The position numbers and the translations under genes were made by a program. From an uncultured Clostridia bacterium (lineage in GTDB: Bacteria > Bacillota > Clostridia > Oscillospirales > Ruminococcaceae), in assembly GCA_947629275.1 (NCBI GenBank), contig CANRDG010000002.1:1-37204 (forward strand): DNA of 37,204 nt. The letters are read 5' to 3'. This document shows positions 28,030 through 36,111 of the stretch, piece by piece; position 1 is the first letter of the stretch; each line of letters begins with the position of its first letter. The notes beneath the pieces are model-generated. The model had not been told where the DNA came from and did no database searches. It was given only the letters and a program-made list of their open reading frames with translations.

Positions 28030-29306
28030 TGAGAAGTATTTCAAAAAAGGTCTTCTCGGTGCTGGCTGCTGCCGTTTTGGGCGCATCGCTGATGACCTCG
28101 TGTTCTTCGGGCAAAACAGCCGACGAAGAGGATACCGAGGAGACTGAGTATCAGACTCTTACCGTTGAGGACGAGGCATATTATACGAGATTTAAAGGCA
28201 AGGACGTTTCAATAAACGTATACAACTGGGGCGAATACATCTGCACCGGCGAGGACGAGGGAACACTTGACGTTATCACCGAGTTTGAAAACCTTACCGG
28301 CATCAGCGTAAACTACACCACCTTTGCCACCAACGAGGAACTGTATGCAAAACTCAAAGGCGGCGGAGTTACCTATGATGTGATAATCCCCTCCGACTAC
28401 ATGATAAGCAAGATGATAAAGGAAAACATGATTCAGAAGCTCGATATGGACAACATACCGAATTTCAAGTATATCATGGAGGATTTCCGAAATCAGGCTT
28501 ATGACCCCACGAATGAATACTCGGTGCCTTACACATGGGGAACGGTCGGCATAATTTACGACGAAACGGTGGTAGACATACCCGAGGAGGACATAGACTG
28601 GGATATTCTGTGGAATGAAGACTACGCAGATCAGATACTTATGTTCGATAACCCCCGTGATGCTTTTGCAATTGCAGAGATAGTGTGCGGTCTTTCGCTG
28701 AATACAGAAGACCCGCAGGAGCTTAAAATGGCTGCCGACAAGCTGACGGAGCAGAAGAAGATAGTGCAGGGCTACGTAATGGACGAGATATTCGACAAAA
28801 TGGGCGCAGGCGAGGCTCTTATAGCGCCGTATTACGCGGGCGACGCCATGACCATTATGGAGAGCAACGATTCGCTGAATTTTGTAGTTCCCGACAGCGG
28901 TACCAACCTGTTCATAGACGCTATGTGCATACCTAATTCTTCGCAGAACAAGGAAGCCGCGGAGATGTTCATAAACTTTATGTGCGAGCCTGATATAGCC
29001 TATGCTAACATCGACTACATCTGCTATTCAACACCCCATTCGGCTGCATATGAAATGCTAGACCCCGAGATACAAAACGACCCTGCTTATTACCCCAGCG
29101 ATGAGGTAAAAGCAAACATGACCGTCTTTGTAAACCTTTCAGACGAAGCGAACATGACGATGCAGACTTTGTGGACGGAGATGAAATCTGCCGAAGAAGA
29201 CGGCGTGAACAAGTGGCTGGTGCCGATATTCCTGATTCTTTGCCTGCTTGTTATAATTTTCGTGCTGATAAGGCGGTATATAAAGAGCAAGAAAGACATA
29301 TTTTGA
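28029..29306 (+). CDS. potD: Polyamine-binding lipoprotein with C-terminal membrane helix
   Basis: PotD captures spermidine or putrescine outside the membrane and delivers it to PotBC. The 425-residue protein begins with a lipoprotein signal ending LMTSC (Cys 25), then a short acidic linker. The binding fold starts at about residue 55 (INVYNWGEYI) and includes DVIIPSDYMI and VPYTWGTVGIIYDE, all typical of PotD. Unlike the usual PotD of about 350 residues it continues after the fold into a membrane helix (396-414) followed by a basic tail (RRYIKSKK). It would therefore be held at both ends. The ATG overlaps the potC stop by one base, with GGGGGAGAAG upstream. Confidence 0.92.
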   Translation: MRSISKKVFSVLAAAVLGASLMTSCSSGKTADEEDTEETEYQTLTVEDEAYYTRFKGKDVSINVYNWGEYICTGEDEGTLDVITEFENLTGISVNYTTFATNEELYAKLKGGGVTYDVIIPSDYMISKMIKENMIQKLDMDNIPNFKYIMEDFRNQAYDPTNEYSVPYTWGTVGIIYDETVVDIPEEDIDWDILWNEDYADQILMFDNPRDAFAIAEIVCGLSLNTEDPQELKMAADKLTEQKKIVQGYVMDEIFDKMGAGEALIAPYYAGDAMTIMESNDSLNFVVPDSGTNLFIDAMCIPNSSQNKEAAEMFINFMCEPDIAYANIDYICYSTPHSAAYEMLDPEIQNDPAYYPSDEVKANMTVFVNLSDEANMTMQTLWTEMKSAEEDGVNKWLVPIFLILCLLVIIFVLIRRYIKSKKDIF

Positions 29307-29326
29307 TACAAGTAATACAAGGCTTC

Positions 29327-29363
29327 AAGAGCGCTTTTCCACTGCGGAAAGGCGTTCTTTTTT
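29327..29363 (+). terminator. Terminator of potABCD
   Basis: GAGCGCTTTTCC (29329-29340) pairs with GGAAAGGCGTTC (29346-29357), with two G-U pairs, followed by six T. It lies 22 bp after the potD stop. Confidence 0.85.
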
Positions 29364-29450
29364 CGCTTTAAAAGGCGGCGTTTTTGCAAGTTGCACAAAA
29401 TTTGGCGCGATATTTCTATAGTACGATATGAAAAACCGCTAAATACATTA

Positions 29451-29480
29451 TTGACGAATGAATGTTAAATGTGTTATAAT
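29451..29480 (+). promoter_or_regulatory. Promoter of the dynamin cassette
   Basis: TTGACG (29451-29456) and a perfect TATAAT (29475-29480) are 18 bases apart. The leader is about 85 nt and AT-rich. No second promoter is visible within the three following genes. Confidence 0.75.
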
Positions 29481-29571
29481 AAATATACTATATATTGTAT
29501 AATTACAATGAGAAATTATGTGCATACGCCATTTTATTGTATTATTTTAAGTTCAGGGGGCTGGATGGATC

Positions 29572-31662
29572 ATGGAAGACAATATCCTAAATTACGGAAG
29601 CTATTCGGCGTACAGAGAAACAGTCGAAACGCTCTCTAAACATCTGCATGAGCTGCTGGAGTACAGCTATGACCTTTCGCTCACAAACACCGCCGTGTCG
29701 ATAAGAGATACCATTGACAAGGTTGCTGACGAGCATTTCGAGGTCGCTATAGTCGGCGAGTTCAAGCGCGGCAAGAGTACGCTTATAAACGCTCTTTTGG
29801 GACAGGAGATACTGCCTGCCGACGTTTTGCCTGCAACGGCGACGCTGAACAGAGTTACATATAACGATACTCCGTATGTTTCGGTAGAGTATAAAGACGG
29901 CAGCACCGAAAAAGTACCGATAGACAATCTTCAGGACTACGTTACAAAGCTGACGTTTGAATCGGAGCAGAAGGCAGAGACAGTCAAAGAAGCTACCGTT
30001 TATTACGATACCGAATTTTGCAAGAATAATGTAGATATTATAGACACCCCGGGCCTTAACGACGATGAGCAGATGACAAACGTTACGCTTTCTATTCTGC
30101 CGGAGATTGACGCCGCTGTGTTCGTAATAAGCGCAAATTCGCCGTTCTCTCAGTTTGAAAAAGAGTTTCTGGAAAAGAAGATGCTCTCCAGCGACGTGGG
30201 AAGAATAATCTTTATAGTAAACTGCTTCGGTACTTTCAGCAAGGAAGACGAGGACAGGATAGTCGATACCGTGCGTACACGTATTGAAAAGTACGTTATG
30301 GATAAGGCAAAAAAAGTAATGGGCGAAAACTCCAAGGAGTTTCAGGTGTATCAGCGCAAGATAGGCAAGCCGAGGGTAATAGGCGTTTATGCTAAGAAGG
30401 CTCTTATTGCAAAGATGAACGGCGACAAGCAGGCTTTGGAGGAAAGTAATTTCCCGCAGTTTGAGGCAGTGCTTGAAAATATGCTCACTAAAGAGAGAGG
30501 CACTATATCCCTACAGATACTTGCCAACAAGATAATCAACAGCGGTACGGAAGTCCTCAACTCTGTGGCGCTGCGCAAGAACGCCCTGATGATGGAAAAC
30601 GACGAGTTCATGGTGCGTTACAAGAGCGCTATCGAAGAGATAGAGGAGATAAGAAACAAAAAGCGTGCCGAATTTGTTAAGATAAACGATGCAGCAAACA
30701 CCGTTTACGACGGATTGAGACCTCTGCTCGACGACTACTGGACGCAGATAGAAAACTGTGCTATGCAGGTAATTGACACCTATCAGATATTCCCCAACGA
30801 CCTGAAGAAAGATAAGCTGAAAGTCGTTCACGGAAAGATAATAGACAAAATAAGAGAGAACATAGAAACAAGGGCGCAGCTCATCTGCGAGCAGATACAA
30901 AACTCGATAAACGTTGCCCTTTCCGACGAGGCAGAAAGATTGCAGTCGTTTGAAGACGAGTTCTTCCGCAACGTTGAGAAAATTCAGCAGATGTTCGATA
31001 TCAACGACAGAGTAAACAACAGCGGCAGGGCTGTCGACCAGGTTATAGGCTCTGCTATAGGTGCATCGGGCATAGGTGCGCTGTTCATAGGTTTCAGAGA
31101 AGCAGGCATTAAAGGCGCGCTGCTGGGCTTCGGTACGGGCGCGGCAAGCTTCTGGACGACTTGTTTTGCAGCAAGTGCCATAGCAGGCGGACTTACTCTG
31201 CTCTCGCCTATAACGCTGTGTATAGTAGCGTTTGCAGGTCTTGCAAGCACGTTTACAGGCAAATTTGCTGTTGATAAATTCCTTGCAAATGAGAAGATAG
31301 AAAAATACAAGTCTGATTTCAAAACACAGGTAAGAAAGCAGCTGCACGAAATGAAGCTGAACACCGACTTCTCCGAGTCCGTCCGTAAGCAGGTATTCAA
31401 TGCGTTTGAAACGCTGAAAGACAAGATCGAGGAAGAAACAGAGATCATACTTAAAGACACGCAGAAAACTCTTAACAATCTGAACCAGCTCAAGCAGGAA
31501 AAGAAAATGGTATCCGAAAAAGAAAAGGAAAGACTGCAAAGCGTTGTGGCGCACACCAGCAATATCCTTTCCGATGCTTATATCCTGCACAAAGCGCTGA
31601 GTAACGAGGCAGGCGAAAGCGAAAAGGCTGACAGCGCTGCCACCGAGACCGCGCAGGCTTAG
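29572..31662 (+). CDS. Bacterial dynamin-like GTPase with hydrophobic membrane segment
   Basis: This large GTPase of the dynamin superfamily probably binds and remodels or protects the cytoplasmic membrane. The 696 residues hold G1 GEFKRGKST (62-70), candidate G2 threonines in LPATAT (86-91) and G3 DTPGL (158-162). G4 reads NCFG (217-220) instead of NKxD. A helical stalk follows. A long Gly/Ala-rich hydrophobic stretch at about 489-565 is a likely paddle or double membrane helix, and a charged coiled region runs to the C-terminus. The ATG at 29572 follows a GGGGG-rich stretch; the ribosome site is not strong. Two related genes follow on the same transcript. Closest named relatives by architecture are BDLP, DynA and LeoA. 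Confidence 0.88.
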   Translation: MEDNILNYGSYSAYRETVETLSKHLHELLEYSYDLSLTNTAVSIRDTIDKVADEHFEVAIVGEFKRGKSTLINALLGQEILPADVLPATATLNRVTYNDTPYVSVEYKDGSTEKVPIDNLQDYVTKLTFESEQKAETVKEATVYYDTEFCKNNVDIIDTPGLNDDEQMTNVTLSILPEIDAAVFVISANSPFSQFEKEFLEKKMLSSDVGRIIFIVNCFGTFSKEDEDRIVDTVRTRIEKYVMDKAKKVMGENSKEFQVYQRKIGKPRVIGVYAKKALIAKMNGDKQALEESNFPQFEAVLENMLTKERGTISLQILANKIINSGTEVLNSVALRKNALMMENDEFMVRYKSAIEEIEEIRNKKRAEFVKINDAANTVYDGLRPLLDDYWTQIENCAMQVIDTYQIFPNDLKKDKLKVVHGKIIDKIRENIETRAQLICEQIQNSINVALSDEAERLQSFEDEFFRNVEKIQQMFDINDRVNNSGRAVDQVIGSAIGASGIGALFIGFREAGIKGALLGFGTGAASFWTTCFAASAIAGGLTLLSPITLCIVAFAGLASTFTGKFAVDKFLANEKIEKYKSDFKTQVRKQLHEMKLNTDFSESVRKQVFNAFETLKDKIEEETEIILKDTQKTLNNLNQLKQEKKMVSEKEKERLQSVVAHTSNILSDAYILHKALSNEAGESEKADSAATETAQA

Positions 31663-31709
31663 TGGCGTAATGCAAAATCGCTCAGTTTACTTTGTTTGGA
31701 GGGACAGGT

Positions 31710-32729
31710 GTGAATATGAATGAAGAGCGTTTCAGCAAGATCTCTATTGAAACAGAAAACAAAAGCGAAAATCCGCTGCTTAAAATAGACACCAGTTTCC
31801 GTTCGTACCTGCTGGCGTATACGCGTTCGTTCAGCAATCACGTTGTGGACGGTGTGCTTGACTATGCGTTTGACGCGGATTTTTCACTGAGGCAGAAGAT
31901 AACGGGACTTTCGGGTTGGGCTAAACTTTCAAAAGCTATAAATTCTCAGGACGTTACGGAAGAAGCAAAACTGCTGTTTTTGAAGACTAATCAAGCAGGC
32001 TCGCTGAAATATCCCGAAGTGTATGAAATAGCCAAAAAATGCGCCGAAAGACTGGAACTCAATCTGCCGACGGTGTTTGTGAGAGATGACATCAACAAGA
32101 AGATAATCTACTCGATAGCAAGCGACATTATCGAGCCGTGTATAGTAATAACAAAGGCTCTTATACAAATGTGTACCGCCGAAGAAATACAGGTGCTTAT
32201 AGGAAGCGAGTGCGGCAGGATACAAAACCACCACTGCACATACAATCTGGCATATAAATATTTCAACGCCGATGAAAACGGCTTTATGCCGGTGGAGCAG
32301 TCGTATCAGCAACCGGTAAGCAATCAGCTCGTGTACACGCTGTCGCAGTGGGTAAGGCTTGCGGATATTACCGCCGACAGGGCAGGAATGATATGCTGCG
32401 ACGAGCCGGAACGCTATGCGGAAATAATCGCAGGGCTGTACCAAAAGGGCTATGTTGACTATTACGGCAGGACGATGAAAGATCTTGACTTTGAGCATAT
32501 AGTAAACATGGCGCAGGTGATACACTACACGGCGGCGAGGGATATATTCGTTGACAAGGACGTTACCGACGAGGAAAAGCGCATACTTGCGGCAGTGGAA
32601 TTTCTTAACTGCGACCTGCTTTACAACTGGCGCAGCGAGCTTTCAAGCGAGGGTCTGAATGTTATAAACGGTCAGCTCTGCGATGTGCGCTGCAATATCA
32701 TCTTGGGAACTTCAAGTGCGGGGGTGTAA
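31710..32729 (+). CDS. M48-peptidase homologue lacking the zinc-binding residues (pseudopeptidase)
   Basis: The central region matches the M48 (HtpX/Ste24-like) peptidase core: YPEVYEIAKKCAERL, then CIVITKALIQMCTAEEIQVL leading into the active-site helix. Where M48 has HELGHI, this protein has SECGRI (about 166-171), so both zinc-binding histidines are lost while the glutamate stays. The third ligand, Glu in ExxxD before ADR, is Asp 219. It should not be a working zinc protease and may be a scaffold or sensor. There is no signal peptide or membrane helix. I start at GTG 31710, 6 nt after GGAGGG; ATG 31716 is an alternative. It lies 47 bp after one dynamin gene and 6 bp before another. Confidence 0.8.
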   Translation: MNMNEERFSKISIETENKSENPLLKIDTSFRSYLLAYTRSFSNHVVDGVLDYAFDADFSLRQKITGLSGWAKLSKAINSQDVTEEAKLLFLKTNQAGSLKYPEVYEIAKKCAERLELNLPTVFVRDDINKKIIYSIASDIIEPCIVITKALIQMCTAEEIQVLIGSECGRIQNHHCTYNLAYKYFNADENGFMPVEQSYQQPVSNQLVYTLSQWVRLADITADRAGMICCDEPERYAEIIAGLYQKGYVDYYGRTMKDLDFEHIVNMAQVIHYTAARDIFVDKDVTDEEKRILAAVEFLNCDLLYNWRSELSSEGLNVINGQLCDVRCNIILGTSSAGV

Positions 32730-32735
32730 TGGGAT

Positions 32736-34508
32736 ATGGCTATAAATAATACTATTTACAAGACCGCCGACGGCGACATAGCCGCCGTAAGAAAAGACCT
32801 TGACGAGCTTATTGCAAACAAGGAACTCAGCGACATACTCGGCAGCGACTTTGCAGAGGGTCTGAACGTTTGGAAAGAGCTTATCAGCAGACGGTGCGAC
32901 GAACCTTTCACGCTTGTTATACTGGGCGATTTCAAGAGAGGCAAAAGTACCATTATAAACGCGCTTTTGGGCAGACCTTTAGCGCCCGTGAACGTTGCCC
33001 CCGAAACATACACTATAAACGAAATTTCATACGGCAGCCCGAGCATAAACGCGGTACTTAAAAACGGCGAAAGAATGATGTTACAAAAATACGAGATAAC
33101 GAGGGAATCTCTTGAAAAACTGATACCCACGCTGGAGTCACCAATAGATCACCTTGACATTCGCGACAACGCCGAGATACTGAAAGAGATACGCATTGTT
33201 GACACGCCGGGGCTTTCGGATATTGAAGACCTTGACGATCAGGTAACCAACTATCTGATGAACGCCGACGCTATAATTTATGTGGCAAGCGCGCTTCTGC
33301 CTTTCTCGGAGAGCGAGCAGCTGTACCTTGCGAGCCACATTCAGCCTCAAAGGTTCGGTATGCTGTATGTGCTTGTAAATATGCTGGACGCGCTCAGTTC
33401 GAGAGAAGACGTTGAAAAGATAATGGCGCGCATTTCGCAAAAGAGTGAAGCAATAGTGCCGAATGCTTTTGTGTACGGCATAAGCGCGGAAGAAGAATTC
33501 AAGCGCAAGTGTGGTATAAAATCAAACGTACAGAACGATTTTTCAGACTATTACGAGGCGGAATTCCTGAAATTTGAGGTATCGCTGAAACGGGATATAA
33601 TTTTGCAGAAAGACATTATCCGCAAAAAAAGAGTTTTGGCAATGCTCGATCAGATGCTGCGCGAAACGCACGCCAAAATACATATATTCTCCGATATGTC
33701 GGCGCTCGACCAGAAAAAGTTCGAGCAGATGACACAGGATTTTGAGCAGCAGTGCAGCACCATTTCAACTTTTCTTGACACGAAAAAGCCTGACATTCAT
33801 CTGAACATTCTTGAAATGCAGCAGGAAGCCGAGCTTTGGATGTATGAGTTCTTTGCAAAGCTGCGTGAAAGCGTGCTGGAATGTCGGCCTACCGAATCGG
33901 AGGACGATATTGCGGCTGAGGACGTTGAAAAGTATTTTTACTCGTACCTTATGGACAAGGTGGGTGAGGCCTACCGCACCTGCCTTGAAATACACAGCTC
34001 GCGCATGAACGACCTTATTGAGAGAATAAGCGAGCAGCTTGCCGACAAACTGGGAATTTCAGAGCTTGCCGAGGTATCGCACGCAAATTCTGTTGACAGG
34101 ATACTAAGCGATGTGAAGAAAAAAGTTGCGCACTCGGTAATGAACGTTGCGCAGACGGGCACGAGCGAGACTTTCCCGTCGGGCACAATGTCGTCATTCA
34201 AGAACATTCTCAAAAAGAAAAAGCGCACCGACATTATAGATATTGCGCTTGAAAACTATGACGACATACGCAACAACACTGTAAAAGACATAAAAGCCGC
34301 ATATCAGGATCTTGAAGCGAAAGCGGTGGCTCGGCTGGAGGGCATTTGCAACCACCAGATAGAACTTGGCAGGAACACGTTCGTTCAGGCAAAAGAAATG
34401 ATGGGCAGTTTTGACAACAAGACTATCTCTGAAACGCTTGACAAGGCAAACTCAACGATAATAAAGGCCTCAAAGCTGCTTGTGAAATACGACCTGCCGG
34501 ATATGTAA
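32736..34508 (+). CDS. Second dynamin-like GTPase, without membrane segment
   Basis: This 590-residue GTPase is clearly related to the one at 29572. It has G1 GDFKRGKST (64-72), candidate G2 threonines in PETYT (89-93), G3 DTPGL (156-160) and G4 NMLD (215-218). A long charged helical stalk follows (about 285-590), with a basic KNILKKKKR patch near 490-500. No hydrophobic stretch resembling a paddle is present, so membrane binding may be peripheral or may depend on the partner. The ATG lies 6 bp after the M48-like stop, with GGGGGTG inside the end of that gene, so the two are translationally coupled. Paired unequal dynamins are known in several bacteria, where they form hetero-oligomers. Confidence 0.86.
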   Translation: MAINNTIYKTADGDIAAVRKDLDELIANKELSDILGSDFAEGLNVWKELISRRCDEPFTLVILGDFKRGKSTIINALLGRPLAPVNVAPETYTINEISYGSPSINAVLKNGERMMLQKYEITRESLEKLIPTLESPIDHLDIRDNAEILKEIRIVDTPGLSDIEDLDDQVTNYLMNADAIIYVASALLPFSESEQLYLASHIQPQRFGMLYVLVNMLDALSSREDVEKIMARISQKSEAIVPNAFVYGISAEEEFKRKCGIKSNVQNDFSDYYEAEFLKFEVSLKRDIILQKDIIRKKRVLAMLDQMLRETHAKIHIFSDMSALDQKKFEQMTQDFEQQCSTISTFLDTKKPDIHLNILEMQQEAELWMYEFFAKLRESVLECRPTESEDDIAAEDVEKYFYSYLMDKVGEAYRTCLEIHSSRMNDLIERISEQLADKLGISELAEVSHANSVDRILSDVKKKVAHSVMNVAQTGTSETFPSGTMSSFKNILKKKKRTDIIDIALENYDDIRNNTVKDIKAAYQDLEAKAVARLEGICNHQIELGRNTFVQAKEMMGSFDNKTISETLDKANSTIIKASKLLVKYDLPDM

Positions 34509-34523
34509 CAGCAAAAATTAAAA

Positions 34524-34555
34524 CGGACAGCGCGAAATGCGTTGTCCGATTTTTT
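34524..34555 (+). terminator. Terminator of the dynamin cassette
   Basis: CGGACAGCGC (34524-34533) pairs with GCGTTGTCCG (34539-34548), with one G-U pair, around GAAAT. ATTTTTT follows. Confidence 0.85.
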
Positions 34556-34572
34556 GTACCGCAAATGAGAAT

Positions 34573-35097
34573 TTACTTTTTATTTTTCAATAAATATAAT
34601 ACCAGCTCATCGTCATTACAGCAATCACGATACGGCTCACAGATCTGATCTTTATACCAGACGCCGCTCCCGTCAGGAATGTATCCCCGCTTGACATACA
34701 TTCTCTGGGCGCTTCCGTATCCGCTATGCAGTCCCACCCCGATGTATATCACATCCGAATAAGAGAATGCGATCTGTTCCGCAATATCCATTAGCTTGCT
34801 GCCAATTCCTCTGCGCCTGTATTTCTTCAGGACGCCGAAATCAACGATCTCCGAATAGCCCAGATTTGCATACGCGCCACACTGGGAGTCGGGATAAACG
34901 TTAATATATCCGGCAATGCTGCCATTCCATTCAGCAACCAATGCGATCACTTTGCCCTCGGCTTGGTGTCTCAGCCTCATTTCGTATTTGTCTGTTGTCG
35001 CCTGCCAGCCCTGTGCTATCTCTTCATCTGTAATGATTTGGGCATCGCCCTTCTGCAAATCTCGAATTACGATTCCGTTTTTATCATAATAGACCAT
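34573..35097 (-). CDS. GNAT family N-acetyltransferase
   Basis: This is a predicted acetyl-CoA-dependent acyltransferase; the acceptor cannot be told from sequence. The 174-residue protein has the GNAT motif A as VDFGVLKKYRRRGIGSKLMD (about 92-111), including the R-x-x-G-x-G pyrophosphate-binding turn. A preceding strand ALVAEWNGSIAGYINVY and the later AQRMYVKRGYIPDG strand (motif B) complete the fold. The ATG at 35097 has AAGGAGATATAGGT upstream. A TATAAT lies at about 35149-35144 on the minus strand, with no good -35. Its leader resembles that of the next gene upstream. It may be a resistance or detoxification gene, but nothing shows this directly. Confidence 0.87.
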   Translation of the reverse strand: MVYYDKNGIVIRDLQKGDAQIITDEEIAQGWQATTDKYEMRLRHQAEGKVIALVAEWNGSIAGYINVYPDSQCGAYANLGYSEIVDFGVLKKYRRRGIGSKLMDIAEQIAFSYSDVIYIGVGLHSGYGSAQRMYVKRGYIPDGSGVWYKDQICEPYRDCCNDDELVLYLLKNKK

Positions 35098-35221
35098 ACC
35101 TATATCTCCTTAAACACCGTTTTATCAAACATATAAAAATTTGCATTATACCGCCTAACCGTGAAAGGTATCTTCCCGTCTATAAAAATTTTGCGACTAT
35201 TCTGCAAATGAAAATTTTCAC

Positions 35222-35878
35222 TTATGAATGTATTTTGTTCTTTATACGCAGACAGGCTTCTGTGTGCATGATCCAATGTCTTGAAAACGGCATCTGAATA
35301 AGTCCTCGAATATCTTTTTTACACCAATAATCGATCAGCCAAACTGCATTTTCACTGTCGTCTACTACATTCAACGATTTTAAGTATCCTTTTCTTTCTT
35401 CCGGTATTTTTCTTTTCAATTCATCATAAGATAACCGTTCAAGCATTTTCTCGGTGCTTTCACATACTTCAAAAATATACGAGTACAATTCTTCAAGATC
35501 AAGCTGTTTTGAAAAGTCTGCGATCTGCTGTTTTATTAGTTCATTTCCTGTTGTAATGATAGATGAATTGATACGCTCTTTGTAATTGCCTGCAAAAAAT
35601 ACTTGTTCATCTTCATTTATCAATGTATGCGCAACTATATCTTCAATGCGAAAAATATGCCAAATAGAATAAGCAATAGTCTTACTATGATAACCATCGG
35701 CGTTTATGAAAGGTATTGAGTTAAAATCTTCTCTGCATAATTCTTCTTTGAAAGATACTAAGGTTTGTATTAACCGGCTTCGCAAACTAAGTAAGGTATC
35801 GATACCCATTTTATAAGTATCTTTCTTTTTTAATTGAGCCTGCATTGTTTTATTAAGTTCAGACCATTCCTTATTCAT
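35222..35878 (-). CDS. DinB-like (YfiT/DinB superfamily) four-helix-bundle protein
   Basis: The superfamily consists of small metal-binding helix-bundle proteins, many acting as thiol-dependent transferases. The 218-residue protein has the expected histidines: KTIAYSIWHIFRIEDIVAHT at about 66-85 and SRHWIMHTEACLRI near the C-terminus, an HxxxH pair. It is otherwise helical, with no signal peptide. The start ATG at 35878 has only a weak GAAAGAAAATG ribosome site. The gene is visibly richer in A and T than its neighbours, which suggests acquisition from elsewhere. A good promoter lies at 35935-35963. The natural substrate and the thiol cofactor are unknown. Confidence 0.7.
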   Translation of the reverse strand: MNKEWSELNKTMQAQLKKKDTYKMGIDTLLSLRSRLIQTLVSFKEELCREDFNSIPFINADGYHSKTIAYSIWHIFRIEDIVAHTLINEDEQVFFAGNYKERINSSIITTGNELIKQQIADFSKQLDLEELYSYIFEVCESTEKMLERLSYDELKRKIPEERKGYLKSLNVVDDSENAVWLIDYWCKKDIRGLIQMPFSRHWIMHTEACLRIKNKIHS

Positions 35879-35934
35879 ATTTCATTTTCTTTCAAATTCC
35901 GATTTATCAAACAATCTCCCAATCGACAATTAAC

Positions 35935-35963
35935 ATTATACCACCAAAATGTGAAGAGATCAA
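35935..35963 (-). promoter_or_regulatory. Promoter of the DinB-like gene
   Basis: On the minus strand TTGATC (35963-35958) and TATAAT (35940-35935) are 17 bases apart. An AACCGT/ACGGTT inverted repeat (35962-35967 and 35976-35981) overlaps the -35 and could be an operator. Confidence 0.7.
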
Positions 35964-36020
35964 CCGTACTTTAAGACGGTTAATCGAACTTTTCTCATTA
36001 AATCTCCGTCCATATCGTAT

Positions 36021-36059
36021 AGAAAACGCTCCGACGATTTTATCATCGATCGGAGCGTT
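36021..36059 (-). terminator. Terminator of gap
   Basis: On the minus strand AACGCTCCGA (36059-36050) pairs perfectly with TCGGAGCGTT (36034-36025), followed by TTCT. It lies about 50 bp after the gap stop codon. Confidence 0.8.
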
Positions 36060-36111
36060 GCTATTCGCTTTTTCGGCTCGTCAATCGCAGACAAGCCCAA
36101 ACGATATTTGA

